DNA from: an uncultured SAR116 cluster alpha proteobacterium
GTDB taxonomy: Bacteria; Pseudomonadota; Alphaproteobacteria; Puniceispirillales; Marisalimonadaceae
Assembly (NCBI GenBank): GCA_902517815.1
Contig: CABYED010000001.1
Location: 124,001-188,000 of the forward strand
Reading direction: 5' to 3'
Length of the DNA stretch: 64,000 bases
Numbering within the stretch: position 1 is the first letter of the stretch; each line of letters starts with the position of its first letter. Below are positions 9,118-16,799 of this stretch, in pieces. The notes under the pieces are model-generated. The model saw only the letters and a program-made list of their open reading frames with translations. It did no database searches and was not told the origin of the DNA. A program made the translations under genes and the position numbers.

Positions 9118-9894
9118 ATGAAAAAAATTTTAATATTTGGCTTGCCAGGGTCTGGCAAGTCTACTCTTGCAAATAAGTTATCCAAGAAACTAGATTGTTT
9201 ACATCTAAATGCTGATGAAGTTAGGGAAAAGTTCAAAGATTGGGATTTTTCTGATGATGGTAGATTAAGACAAGCATACAGAATGAAACAATTAGCTGAA
9301 GAAAATAAAAATCAATATATCATTTTAGATTTTGTTTGCCCAAAAAAACAATATAGAAACATAATCTCTCCAGACATTTCAATCTTCATGGATACTATTG
9401 TAAAAGGAAGATTTAAAGACACTAACTCTATTTTTGAAAAACCTACAAAGGAAGAAAAAGTTAATTACATATTTAAAACTTTTGATTCTGATAAACACGT
9501 TCAAAATATTTTAAAAAATCTAATCACATTTAATTGGCGAAATCCAACTGTGCAAATGTTGGGCAGATGGCAACCTTTTCATGATGGGCATGTAGCCTTA
9601 TTCAAAAGGGCATTTAAAAAAACTAAGCAAGTTGTCATCCAAGTTAGAGATTGTCAAGATTGGAATAACAGTAACCCTTTCAATTATTACGATATAAAAA
9701 ATGGCATTATAAAAAAATTGTCGCAAGAAAATTTTGTACTAAATAAAGATTATGTAATAATGTTAGTGCCAAATATAATTAACATAACTTATGGAAGAGA
9801 TGTTGGATATAAAATTGAAGAAGAAGTTTTTGATGAAAAGATTAAAAACATTAGCGCGACAAAAATTAGAAAAAAAATGGGATATGATAAATAG
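9118..9894 (+). CDS. Fusion of APS-kinase-like P-loop kinase and HxGH nucleotidyltransferase
   Basis: A 258-residue two-domain protein. The N-terminal half has a P-loop GLPGSGKST (8-16) and an APS-kinase-like stretch with NADEVR (31-36) and DWDFSDDGRLRQA (41-53). The C-terminal half is a NadM-like nucleotidyltransferase with GRWQPFHDGH (149-158) and ISATKIRKKM (245-254). Comparable fusions are often labelled nicotinamide-nucleotide adenylyltransferase. It precedes a sulfotransferase by 66 bases, which suggests a role in making an activated sulfate or sugar donor, but this is inference. It lies between two tRNA-Arg copies and so is probably acquired. Confidence 0.8.
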   Translation: MKKILIFGLPGSGKSTLANKLSKKLDCLHLNADEVREKFKDWDFSDDGRLRQAYRMKQLAEENKNQYIILDFVCPKKQYRNIISPDISIFMDTIVKGRFKDTNSIFEKPTKEEKVNYIFKTFDSDKHVQNILKNLITFNWRNPTVQMLGRWQPFHDGHVALFKRAFKKTKQVVIQVRDCQDWNNSNPFNYYDIKNGIIKKLSQENFVLNKDYVIMLVPNIINITYGRDVGYKIEEEVFDEKIKNISATKIRKKMGYDK

Positions 9895-9960
9895 CAAATA
9901 AACGCTCTGAAATAATTTATTAATATACATAAGTCATTATTTTTAAAAAATGGTTTGCAA

Positions 9961-10755
9961 ATGAAAAATATAATTTGGTTAGCAAGTTATCCTAAAAGTG
10001 GTAATACTTGGTTGAGAGCAGTATTAAGTTTTGCTTTATATAATAACTTAGATATTAATAAATTAAGAATTAATTCATTAAATAATATTATCAAAAATTT
10101 ATATCCTAATCATGATAGAAAAGAACCTGGAGAAGTTAAAAATTATTGGGATATTGCGCAACAAACCATTTCAAAGAATGCTGGTTCTAATAATGTTATT
10201 ATCAAAACACATAATATATTTGGAAATATTGGTGGTATAAATTTTCCAAATAAAGAGTTTACTTCTAAGATAATTTATATTGTTCGAGATCCAAGAGATG
10301 TTTCTATATCGTATTCACAACATTTTGGTATAGATTTAAATACTGCTGTAGAACGTCTATTAAAAAAAACAAATTTTATTTTTGATAATGAAAATAATTT
10401 AGGTGAAGTACTTTCATCTTGGCAAAATCACGTTAATTCATGGACTAATTCAGATATACCAAAAATAATTATAAAATTTGAAGATTTATTAGTAGATCCT
10501 AAATCAATAATTATAAAATTATTTCATTTTTTAAAAATTAAACCTCGCATTTCTGTTGGTAAAATAATTGAAAAGACTTCTTTTAAAAATTTACAAGATA
10601 AAGAAAAAAAAATAGGATTTGCAGAAGCAAGCTCTAAAACCTCACTTTTTTTTAGAAATGGTAATAAAGATCAATGGATAAAATATGATAAAAAAAATTT
10701 TAAACCCATAACTGTGAATTTTAGAAAAACTATGAAATCATTTAACTATATCTAA
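9961..10755 (+). CDS. PAPS-dependent sulfotransferase
   Basis: A 264-residue cytosolic-type sulfotransferase-fold protein. The 5'-phosphosulfate loop is YPKSGNTW (10-17), and the 3'-phosphate site is IVRDPRDVSISY (107-118). These bind PAPS; the acceptor cannot be told from sequence. The ATG at 9961 is preferred over a TTG two codons upstream. It follows the APS-kinase-like fusion gene within island segment A and is very AT-rich. A surface polysaccharide or small-molecule target would fit but is not shown. Confidence 0.85.
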   Translation: MKNIIWLASYPKSGNTWLRAVLSFALYNNLDINKLRINSLNNIIKNLYPNHDRKEPGEVKNYWDIAQQTISKNAGSNNVIIKTHNIFGNIGGINFPNKEFTSKIIYIVRDPRDVSISYSQHFGIDLNTAVERLLKKTNFIFDNENNLGEVLSSWQNHVNSWTNSDIPKIIIKFEDLLVDPKSIIIKLFHFLKIKPRISVGKIIEKTSFKNLQDKEKKIGFAEASSKTSLFFRNGNKDQWIKYDKKNFKPITVNFRKTMKSFNYI

Positions 10756-10995
10756 ATCATCCAACTATGTAAGCATATAAATATTTGTAAAATCTAAAGA
10801 TATATTGTTAAAATTTTGAAAGGTTTTTTTAGATATTTATTCTAAAACTTAAAACCATATAACAGTTTTTTTTCAAATTATCTTAATGTTTTTAGAGTTT
10901 AAATGGATTTATTTATTAGTTTTATAATATTTAGTTTGATTATCATTTTGATATCATCGATTGGTATAGCAGTTGAAATACTGGTTAATTGTTTT
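10756..10995. other. Gene-free spacer before the second tRNA upstream copy
   Basis: About 240 AT-rich bases with no supportable gene. With the repeat copy that follows, it makes a gap of nearly 400 bases before the tRNA. Confidence 0.4.
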
Positions 10996-11173
10996 TTCGA
11001 TTGTTTGAAGAATAAGTGATTTGTGATAGGTAAAGAAATGTTTGGTTTTTTTAGTAAAATTGAAGTATTAAAGTGGTAATATATGTGGTGCTACATAAAA
11101 CAGCCAAAAATTGAGCTAAAAAAGTCATTAAAAACAATGCGCTCGTAGCTCAGCTGGATAGAGCACTAGACTA
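10996..11173 (+). repeat. Second copy of the tRNA-Arg upstream region, running into the intact tRNA
   Basis: Matches 8855-9033 and is the copy in front of the functional tRNA. A promoter is plausible: TTAAAG and TACATA spaced 18 bases apart are kept in both copies (TAAAAG in the first). This would place transcription start about 35-40 bases upstream of the mature tRNA. The promoter call is tentative. Confidence 0.8.
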
Positions 11174-11215
11174 CGAATCTAGGGGTCAGGGGTTCGAATC
11201 CTCTCGAGCGCACCA
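11139..11215 (+). tRNA. tRNA-Arg (anticodon ACG)
   Basis: A complete 77-base cloverleaf with encoded CCA. The acceptor stem GCGCTCG pairs with CGAGCGC. The D stem GCTC/GAGC, the anticodon stem CTAGA/TCTAG and the T arm with TTCGAAT are present. The anticodon ACG is at 11173-11175; its A34 would be edited to inosine to read CGU, CGC and CGA. The gene is the attachment site of the integrase at 11321: partial copies of its 5' half (9000-9033) and 3' half (17902-17968, 22798-22832) flank the accessory segments. Confidence 0.97.
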
Positions 11216-11222
11216 ATTCTCT

Positions 11223-11250
11223 TTCTTTTAATATCAATTACTTAAAAGAA
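11223..11250 (+). terminator. Hairpin after tRNA-Arg, possible terminator
   Basis: A 9-bp perfect stem TTCTTTTAA/TTAAAAGAA with a 10-base loop lies 8 bases after the tRNA. It is AT-only and has no strong T run, so the terminator role is weak. Confidence 0.3.
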
Positions 11251-11282
11251 TAGATATTAAATACACCTCAGTGAATACTCAG

Positions 11283-11305
11283 TTTTGACACAGATTTGAC
11301 ACAGT
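11283..11305 (+). repeat. Left end repeat: tandem TTTGACACAG, candidate integrase arm site or promoter
   Basis: Two copies of TTTGACACAG separated by one A lie just upstream of the integrase gene. The whole 23-base block recurs identically at 17818-17840 near the right end. Each unit also contains TTGACA, a -35 consensus, so it may be the integrase promoter, an integrase binding site, or both. Confidence 0.75.
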
Positions 11306-11320
11306 AAAAGGAGTCAAAAT

Positions 11321-12304
11321 ATGGGTTGTGTTCGTAAAAGAGGTAAATCTTGGAACGCTCAAGTTAGAATATCTGGATGGAGAAGTTTTACAAAAACATT
11401 TAAGACCAAATTAGATGCAACTGAATGGGTTTTTAATTTTGAAAAAGAACTTAGGTCAAAACCAATTCCAGAAAAAGATATTAAAAGTTTAAAGTTAAAA
11501 AACTTATTTAATAAATATAAAGTAGAAATTCTTCCCAAGTTAAAAAGTTATAAAATTGTTTGTTTTAAGTTAAATGTTTTATCTAGATCATGGTTAGGTG
11601 AGATCAAAGTTATAAATTTAACAAAAAGACATTTAGAACAATTTTGTGCAGAAAGAAAATTAATAGTCAAAGATGGAACTATTAAATCTGAATTGATGTT
11701 AATTAAAAGAGTTTTTAAAATTGCAACAGACAAATGGAATTATGGGATACCATTTAATGCTTTTAATGGACTTGACATCCCCTCACCTCACAAACCACGA
11801 ACTAGACGACTTCTTTTAAATGAATTATCTGTACTTATCTTTAATGCAGAAAAACAGAGAAACAAATACATCTCCACTATCATTCAATTTGCAGTGGAAA
11901 CTGGAATGAGAAGATCTGAGATACTAAAACTAACCTGGAATGATGTAAACCTAGATACTGGAATTGCCTCCTTGTATGACACTAAAAATGGGGACGATAG
12001 ACATATTCCATTAACTAAGATTGCTATAGAATTACTATCTAATCTAACCAAATCATCAGAGTTTGTATTTCCTATCTCTGCTAATTGTTTAAGACTTGCC
12101 TGGGAGAGATGTAGAAACAAATCTAATATAAAAGGATTAAGGTTTCATGATCTAAGACATGAAGCAGTATCAAGGTTTTTTGAAATGGGTTTATCAGTTC
12201 CAGAGGTTGCATTGATATCTGGTCATAAAGATGTAAGACAATTATTTAGATATACTCATCTTAAACCAGAGAGTCTAATTGCTAAGTATTCACAAATATT
12301 TTAA
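11321..12304 (+). CDS. int: Tyrosine recombinase/phage-type integrase
   Basis: A 327-residue integrase with an N-terminal arm-binding-like region (about 1-50, KTFKTKLDATEWV), a SAM-like core-binding domain (about 55-155) and a catalytic domain. The catalytic set is complete: R197 in TGMRR, K222 in TKNGDDRHIPL, H276 and R279 in HDLRH, H302 in SGHKD, and nucleophile Y311 in RYTH. A Shine-Dalgarno AAAGGAG precedes the ATG. Position next to tRNA-Arg shows it targets this gene. It appears intact and may be active. Confidence 0.95.
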   Translation: MGCVRKRGKSWNAQVRISGWRSFTKTFKTKLDATEWVFNFEKELRSKPIPEKDIKSLKLKNLFNKYKVEILPKLKSYKIVCFKLNVLSRSWLGEIKVINLTKRHLEQFCAERKLIVKDGTIKSELMLIKRVFKIATDKWNYGIPFNAFNGLDIPSPHKPRTRRLLLNELSVLIFNAEKQRNKYISTIIQFAVETGMRRSEILKLTWNDVNLDTGIASLYDTKNGDDRHIPLTKIAIELLSNLTKSSEFVFPISANCLRLAWERCRNKSNIKGLRFHDLRHEAVSRFFEMGLSVPEVALISGHKDVRQLFRYTHLKPESLIAKYSQIF

Positions 12305-12314
12305 AATATGAACT

Positions 12315-12560
12315 ATGAAAATCAGGCAATTCATTAAATATTTTAATAAATTTAAAATTAGATTGCCAGATGAAGAACAGTCAGAAAAAAGAAGAACTAG
12401 AGAAAAAGATATAATAGAAACATTTGCTAAAGATGATGTTGATCTTGATTATGCTAATAGATGGAATGCTCCACTATTAAAAAAGAAAGTCAAAACTAAA
12501 ACCATGATTATCATAAATTCAATTCTTGTGTGTATTATGATATATTTAATAGTTAAATAA
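12315..12560 (+). CDS. Small protein with charged N-terminus and C-terminal membrane segment
   Basis: An 81-residue protein of unknown family. Residues 1-60 are highly charged; residues about 62-80 form one membrane segment ending in IYLIVK, suggesting a tail anchor. It starts 10 bases after the integrase stop and is followed by the DUF2905 gene after two bases, so it is probably co-transcribed. Confidence 0.65.
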   Translation: MKIRQFIKYFNKFKIRLPDEEQSEKRRTREKDIIETFAKDDVDLDYANRWNAPLLKKKVKTKTMIIINSILVCIMIYLIVK

Positions 12561-12562
12561 TT

Positions 12563-12760
12563 ATGCAAAAACTCTTAATCATTTTAGGAATAGTAATTTT
12601 AGTAATTGGATTACTCTATCCTTACATAAAAAAACTTGGATTAGGGCAGTTGCCAGGTGATATCATGTTTAAGTCTGGTAATTCAACTTTCTTTTTCCCA
12701 ATAGTAACTTGTATTATTATTAGTGTTGTTCTAACCATAATTTTCAATTTGTTTAAATGA
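12563..12760 (+). CDS. DUF2905-family small membrane protein
   Basis: A 65-residue protein with two membrane segments (about 3-22 and 44-63) joined by the family block LGQLPGDIMFKSGNSTFFFP. This matches the DUF2905 pattern widespread in bacteria; function unknown. The next gene starts within its stop codon (ATGA). Confidence 0.85.
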   Translation: MQKLLIILGIVILVIGLLYPYIKKLGLGQLPGDIMFKSGNSTFFFPIVTCIIISVVLTIIFNLFK

Positions 12761-12978
12761 ACGAATTTGTATTAGTCATAATTGTAACAATGGGTCTAGG
12801 TAAAGAACCATCTTCATTTGAGATTAGATTACCAAAAGAAACTTATAAGAAATGTATAGAAGATTCCAAAACTTATGAATTTCCCTATAAAGAAATACAT
12901 AAAGTAATTTCAGTGAAAACTAGATGTGAGAAAGTGATTGGAAATCCAAAACAATTGAATAATGGAAGATCTATATAA
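12757..12978 (+). CDS. Hypothetical small protein with N-terminal hydrophobic stretch
   Basis: A 73-residue protein of no family I recognise. The first 14 residues (MNEFVLVIIVTMGL) are hydrophobic and could be an export signal or anchor; two cysteines lie at about 33 and 57. It overlaps the preceding gene by four bases, which supports it as a real gene. Confidence 0.6.
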   Translation: MNEFVLVIIVTMGLGKEPSSFEIRLPKETYKKCIEDSKTYEFPYKEIHKVISVKTRCEKVIGNPKQLNNGRSI

Positions 12979-13129
12979 ATAAATTTTTTCCGCATCTAAT
13001 ATCAAAATTATAAATATTATAAATAGTATTAATTAAACATAAGAAAAAGATAATCCTCTTGTGTTTAAAGTTTACATTGTATGAGATTACAAACCTATTG
13101 AGTTACAATTGTATATTGGAACGGATCTT

Positions 13130-13420
13130 AGTAAGGTAACCAGTTTTTATTATGAAACACCCAAGTTGGAATGGTGTTAAAATATTCCCAGCAGGACGAG
13201 GGAGAAATAACCCTCACAGGACATGAAGTTTATCTTCATCAGACACATGTTCTGACCGAAGTTTAAGTTGAGAAAGAATCTGACTGCATTGTGCCAACTC
13301 TGGAATGCCTCAGATAGAATGGGATATCGGACTTCTCACCCAACTAAATGAATTACAAAGGTAATACTATTGGTTCATGTAGTTTCTCAGATGAAGATGT
13401 GAACTTGGTCATCAGACTCA
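13130..13420 (+). ncRNA. Candidate structured RNA in the integrative element
   Basis: A stretch without a sustained open frame in which G+C rises to about 44% over 13181-13340 against about 30% around it. On the plus strand it folds by eye into a chain of hairpins: GAGGG/CCCTC at 13199-13216, ATGAAG/CTTCAT at 13223-13239, and a CAGA/TCTG pair just after. AGTTG/CAACT and TGGG/CCCA pairs follow. The motif CAGGAC precedes the first two hairpins. In AT-rich genomes such G+C islands usually mark structured RNA. I cannot match it to RNase P, tmRNA, SRP or 6S RNA. The strand is not certain. Confidence 0.4.
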
Positions 13421-13421
13421 A

Positions 13422-13454
13422 GAAAAACACTTAACCTTTGAGTAGGTTAAGTGT
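13422..13454 (-). terminator. Rho-independent terminator for the AEC transporter gene
   Basis: An 11-bp perfect stem ACACTTAACCT/AGGTTAAGTGT with a six-base loop. Read on the minus strand it is followed by TTTTTC. It lies about 40 bases past the stop of the minus-strand transporter gene and also closes the RNA candidate region on the other side. Confidence 0.75.
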
Positions 13455-13493
13455 GTCCAAAATCATCTCCTCAAGAAGTTTGAACAATTGCTT

Positions 13494-14405
13494 TTAAAAT
13501 ATACTTCCTACTAACGGTATTAGAAAAAGTGCAATTATATATGTCAAAATACCAGACCTGACTACAGCATCTGTTTTTACCTTGTAAATAGAAGCAAATA
13601 CTAGTCCCATTGCTCCAATAGGTGTTGCAGAAAGCATTAAAGTAGTTTTTGCATCTATAAAGGAAATACCTGATAACCAAATTATTGTTATTAATACTAT
13701 TAAAAAACCAAATAATTTTAAAAATGTAATTAAAAAAGATAATTGTATCTGTGTTGTATCTGTCTTGTAAGATAATAAGATACCCATTGCTAATAAAGTT
13801 AATGGAACACCTGAGGCACATATAAAATCTACTAATCTATTACTACTTTCTGGAAGATTTATAGAACTATGATAAATTATTAAACCGAGTATCAAACCTA
13901 TAAAAGCAGGATTCTTTATCTGTTTTAACACTGCCTTTTTAATATCTAATTTATTTTGAGTAGTAAAATCTAATGCAGACACACTTAATCCAACTGTTAT
14001 GAAGTCAGCAGCAATAACAGTTTCTATTGGCACAATATCTTTAGCAGCAAATTCAACTAATAGTATTGGATATAAAAAAAATAAATGATTTCCAAAAGAT
14101 GCCGTCATTCCAATTATGATACATTCAGGATTTTCTCTATTAAAAAACTTTTTTGCTATAATAAATGCAATAAAATAGATAAATCCTTGTGCTAAAAGGT
14201 AACAAAAATATAACTTCCAGTTTATGAACTCATAATTTAAGTTTCCAATTATTTTAATACCGAAAGCAGGCACTACAACTATAGCAACAAGTTTAGAAAA
14301 TATTTTTGCTTCAGAATCATTAAATAATGAAAATTTTCCTAATGAATAACCAATAAACACCAGACCAAAAAGAGGTAAAGTGGAGAAAAATAGATTTGAA
14401 AACAT
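13494..14405 (-). CDS. AEC-family (auxin efflux carrier-like) permease
   Basis: A 303-residue integral membrane protein with about ten hydrophobic segments in two halves, each opening with a Gly/Pro-rich helix (FIGYSLGKF; VPLTLLAMGILLSYK). The pattern and length fit the AEC family, whose bacterial members export or exchange small organic anions such as malate. The substrate is unknown. It is oriented against the integrase and has its own terminator. Confidence 0.8.
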   Translation of the reverse strand: MFSNLFFSTLPLFGLVFIGYSLGKFSLFNDSEAKIFSKLVAIVVVPAFGIKIIGNLNYEFINWKLYFCYLLAQGFIYFIAFIIAKKFFNRENPECIIIGMTASFGNHLFFLYPILLVEFAAKDIVPIETVIAADFITVGLSVSALDFTTQNKLDIKKAVLKQIKNPAFIGLILGLIIYHSSINLPESSNRLVDFICASGVPLTLLAMGILLSYKTDTTQIQLSFLITFLKLFGFLIVLITIIWLSGISFIDAKTTLMLSATPIGAMGLVFASIYKVKTDAVVRSGILTYIIALFLIPLVGSIF

Positions 14406-14623
14406 TTATAAATATCCCACTTCCTTACACATTTAAAATGGAAAATTTAAATGTTGTCTTAAATTACTATGGATAATTTTTTTAACAAGTTAATAATTAC
14501 TATCAAAATAAAATGCTTATTTATTGATCATAAAAATTTTTAACAAATTATAAATTGGGATTTATGTGAAAAACATAGTTAACTATTATTTATAAAATCA
14601 TAAACTTAAATATAGGTGTTTAA

Positions 14624-14914
14624 ATGACAATAATGGTATTATTAGACTTTGATATAAAAGAAGGTAAATTAGAGGAGTTTCTTAAAATATTAGAAGAGAC
14701 TTTACCTGACACTAGGTCATATAATGGTTGCTTATTTTTAAAAACTTGCGTTTATGAAGATCAAAATAAAATATGTTTAGTTGAAGAATGGGAAACAAAA
14801 AAACATCAAGAAGAATATTTTGCCTGGCGTGTAAGCACAGGTTTAACAGAAGCGATAGAACCGTATGTAAGTAATGTAGTGACTACTTATATGGATGTTA
14901 AGCAAAGTTTTTGA
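14624..14914 (+). CDS. Antibiotic biosynthesis monooxygenase (ABM)-like protein
   Basis: A 96-residue dimeric alpha/beta-barrel protein with the usual GCLFLKTCVYEDQ and EEWETKKHQEEYFAWR blocks. Relatives include quinol monooxygenases such as YgiN, but many have no known reaction. A TAGGTG ribosome site lies seven bases upstream of the ATG. It is a single gene with open spacers on both sides. Confidence 0.8.
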   Translation: MTIMVLLDFDIKEGKLEEFLKILEETLPDTRSYNGCLFLKTCVYEDQNKICLVEEWETKKHQEEYFAWRVSTGLTEAIEPYVSNVVTTYMDVKQSF

Positions 14915-15104
14915 GATAGAACACAAGTTTTAAAAAAATTTGAAAATTAATATATCCGCAAAAGTATTATAAAACCACCTTAAAAATATCAAATACATTC
15001 CTATAAACACTATTAGTATCCATTTAAGGACTGCTGAGTATGACTAAATACTCATATTGATAAACTATATTCACCTTATCAAATAACTATAGAAAAGAGT
15101 AGAA

Positions 15105-15302
15105 ATGAACCTAAAGCGCAAACTGAATCTTCTGGAAAAACTAAAAGAAGAACGAGATACAATAGAACAAAAACTAAGATTTGGAGTGAAACCCAGATGG
15201 AATGGAAATACTAGTTATTCCTTTTTTAGAGAACTTCGTGAATCGCTATCAACATCAAATCAAACAAAACTTAATAATCTAAAAAGGAGTATGAGTAGAT
15301 GA
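15105..15302 (+). CDS. Hypothetical small basic protein (operon partner 1)
   Basis: A 65-residue basic, helical protein; residues 5-27 (KLNLLEKLKEERDTIEQKL) could form a coiled coil. I do not recognise the family. A weak AAGAG ribosome site precedes it. Its stop overlaps the start of the next gene (ATGA), so the two are a coupled pair. A toxin-antitoxin-like pair is possible by size and layout but is unsupported by motifs. Confidence 0.55.
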   Translation: MNLKRKLNLLEKLKEERDTIEQKLRFGVKPRWNGNTSYSFFRELRESLSTSNQTKLNNLKRSMSR

Positions 15303-15493
15303 ACACACATAATTATCTAGTAAGAGTAAAAGACAAACATTGGGAAGATATACAAAGAGTAAAAACTCTGGATAATTGTTCTGCAAATTCCATTATCAAC
15401 GAAGGGATAAGACTTGTAGTGAAAAACAAATTAGAAGAACTCTCTACATTGAGAAAGAATAGAACAAGTCTTCAGAATATGGTTTCAGCATAA
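15299..15493 (+). CDS. Hypothetical small protein, possible ribbon-helix-helix (operon partner 2)
   Basis: A 64-residue protein. The block YLVRVKDKHWEDIQRV followed by SANSIINEGIRLVV has the strand-helix-helix rhythm of ribbon-helix-helix DNA binders, though without a clear signature. It is translationally coupled to the gene before it. Confidence 0.5.
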   Translation: MNTHNYLVRVKDKHWEDIQRVKTLDNCSANSIINEGIRLVVKNKLEELSTLRKNRTSLQNMVSA

Positions 15494-15495
15494 TA

Positions 15496-15822
15496 TTAAA
15501 CTAAGATGTTATCCTCTAAAACAATACCTCTATTGGCAAAGATCTTTATTGGCACTTTTGACTTATGTTGTTTTTCAATTTCTTGCCAAATAGGTTGACA
15601 GTTTTTGTATGCATTTTCATCTTTATACTCAAATATATGCCCTAATCTAAAACTACCATCTCGGTTCCATACTCTCATTATTGCATGCCTTAATAAACCT
15701 TTAGACTTTAATTTTGGAAGAAATTTTTCTTTCTTATCTTGCCAATTATGCAATGTAATTAGCATATCAGATTCTGTTGAAAAATCTTGAGTACTATAAT
15801 TAATTAACTTTGAATCTTTCAT
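15496..15822 (-). CDS. Hypothetical protein, dimeric alpha/beta-barrel-like
   Basis: A 108-residue soluble protein. It contains a RVWNRDGSFRLGHIFEYKDE stretch with the order and spacing of ABM/NIPSNAP-like ferredoxin folds. Function unknown. It converges with the small gene pair with two bases between the stops. Confidence 0.55.
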   Translation of the reverse strand: MKDSKLINYSTQDFSTESDMLITLHNWQDKKEKFLPKLKSKGLLRHAIMRVWNRDGSFRLGHIFEYKDENAYKNCQPIWQEIEKQHKSKVPIKIFANRGIVLEDNILV

Positions 15823-16012
15823 TATAACTCCTGAGAAAACTGTTTGATTAATTATTAATAATGTCGATCATTTTAACAATTATTTTTTATATATTTATTT
15901 AACACCAACAGTATCCAGAGAGAAATATCAATTATATACCCTTAGATTTTCACACATTTAGGCATGATAATTGCATAATTCAGTAAAGTAATTTTCGTGT
16001 TTCCTCCCCTTA

Positions 16013-16040
16013 AAAAAGAGAGTTTTCGGACTCTCTTTTT
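16013..16040 (+). terminator. Strong orphan terminator, possible small-RNA 3' end
   Basis: A 10-bp perfect stem AAAAAGAGAG/CTCTCTTTTT with loop TTTTCGGA, followed by ATTTTT. No plus-strand gene ends nearby; the closest, 15496-15822, is on the other strand. The hairpin could end a short plus-strand RNA starting after about 15970. Stem symmetry would also let it stop minus-strand transcripts. Confidence 0.7.
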
Positions 16041-16111
16041 ATTTTTAAAGGTATAAATGGAATTAAAAGTCTAGGTTCTCTGCCAGTTTTTTTAGTCAGA
16101 TTTTAGAGGGT

Positions 16112-16225
16112 TTAAAACCCCATTGGGTTAAGATACATTGAAGGGTTAATATTAAAAAATATATAACCTTTTAATAAAACAAAAAAACTTACAACACCCA
16201 AAAAAATCTTAAAATCTTTACTCAT
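16112..16225 (-). CDS. 37-residue membrane micro-protein
   Basis: The frame starts MSKDFKIFLGVV, has one hydrophobic segment at about 7-24, and ends MYLNPMGF. An AAGAGGTAG ribosome site lies nine bases upstream of the ATG. It begins 23 bases after the 48-residue membrane gene, so it is probably the third gene of the zinc-ribbon operon. Its small size leaves doubt. Confidence 0.5.
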   Translation of the reverse strand: MSKDFKIFLGVVSFFVLLKGYIFFNINPSMYLNPMGF

Positions 16226-16248
16226 AATATTTAACTACCTCTTAAATC

Positions 16249-16395
16249 TTAAACTATAAAAAAGTGATAAACTAACAATCCTACTAAAATACCCTTGATG
16301 AATGATATCCAGGCAACTCCATGATCTGAAATACCAAGTTTTTCTTTCCACCAATCTATTTGTTTTTTTTCCCAGTCAATATAATTTTGTATCAT
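16249..16395 (-). CDS. 48-residue membrane micro-protein next to zinc-ribbon gene
   Basis: The frame starts MIQNYIDWEKKQIDWWKEKL, an amphipathic Trp-rich helix, followed by one membrane segment at about 28-48 ending in LVYHFFIV. A GAGGTG ribosome site precedes the ATG, and the ATG overlaps the stop of the zinc-ribbon gene (ATGA). Both signals argue that it is real. Family unknown. Confidence 0.65.
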   Translation of the reverse strand: MIQNYIDWEKKQIDWWKEKLGISDHGVAWISFIKGILVGLLVYHFFIV

Positions 16396-16613
16396 ATTTT
16401 CACCTCAAATACTTGAAGATAAATTTTTGATGTGTTCAATCTACATCTTATTATTCGTTTAATGTTTTCTATCTGACTAATAAATCTAATTCTTACGCTT
16501 CTTATATCCCTTATGCAGTTATAACAAATAGATACCCATTCTTTATGATGTCCATATTTACATCTCCATAAAGTCTTGAATGGGTATTCACATTTACTAC
16601 AAAAATAACTCAT
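16392..16613 (-). CDS. Small four-cysteine zinc-ribbon-like protein (paralogue 1)
   Basis: A 73-residue protein with C5-x2-C8 and C30-x2-C33 as a likely zinc site, plus C18 and C57. The layout is C-x2-C-x2-P-x-K-x2-W-x-C-K, then W-V-x2-C-x-N-C-I-R. The same pattern is in the proteins at 25993 and 26550, and 25993 also shares the later NIK...I-x-C-x-L block. No DNA-binding or enzyme domain is visible. It heads a short operon with two membrane micro-proteins. Confidence 0.7.
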   Translation of the reverse strand: MSYFCSKCEYPFKTLWRCKYGHHKEWVSICYNCIRDIRSVRIRFISQIENIKRIIRCRLNTSKIYLQVFEVKI

Positions 16614-16799
16614 TTTTAAATATTTATACCCCTAATTTATTATCATTAATCATAATCTATAAATGTAATAAGTATCAATTCAAAAATACTCCTCACTTAA
16701 AACTGACATGCAAAACCTAATCTATAAACCACCATAGTGTTCATAAAGAAATAGCAATTACTCTTTACCTTCAAAGAATATTTTGATTAGACTGTAATT

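Noticed and set aside
13130-13420. RNase P RNA, tmRNA or SRP RNA
   Set aside because: The conserved GGAAAGTCC and other core motifs of RNase P, the alanine-type acceptor and tag of tmRNA, and the SRP Alu/S-domain loop are not found.
13380-13425. CTGATGA and GAAA on the minus strand, like a hammerhead ribozyme core
   Set aside because: The bases between them cannot pair as stem II and no cleavage-site stem is formed.
13471-13821. 116-codon minus-strand frame
   Set aside because: It lies in another frame inside the AEC transporter gene and has a shadow-like Cys/Asn/Tyr composition.
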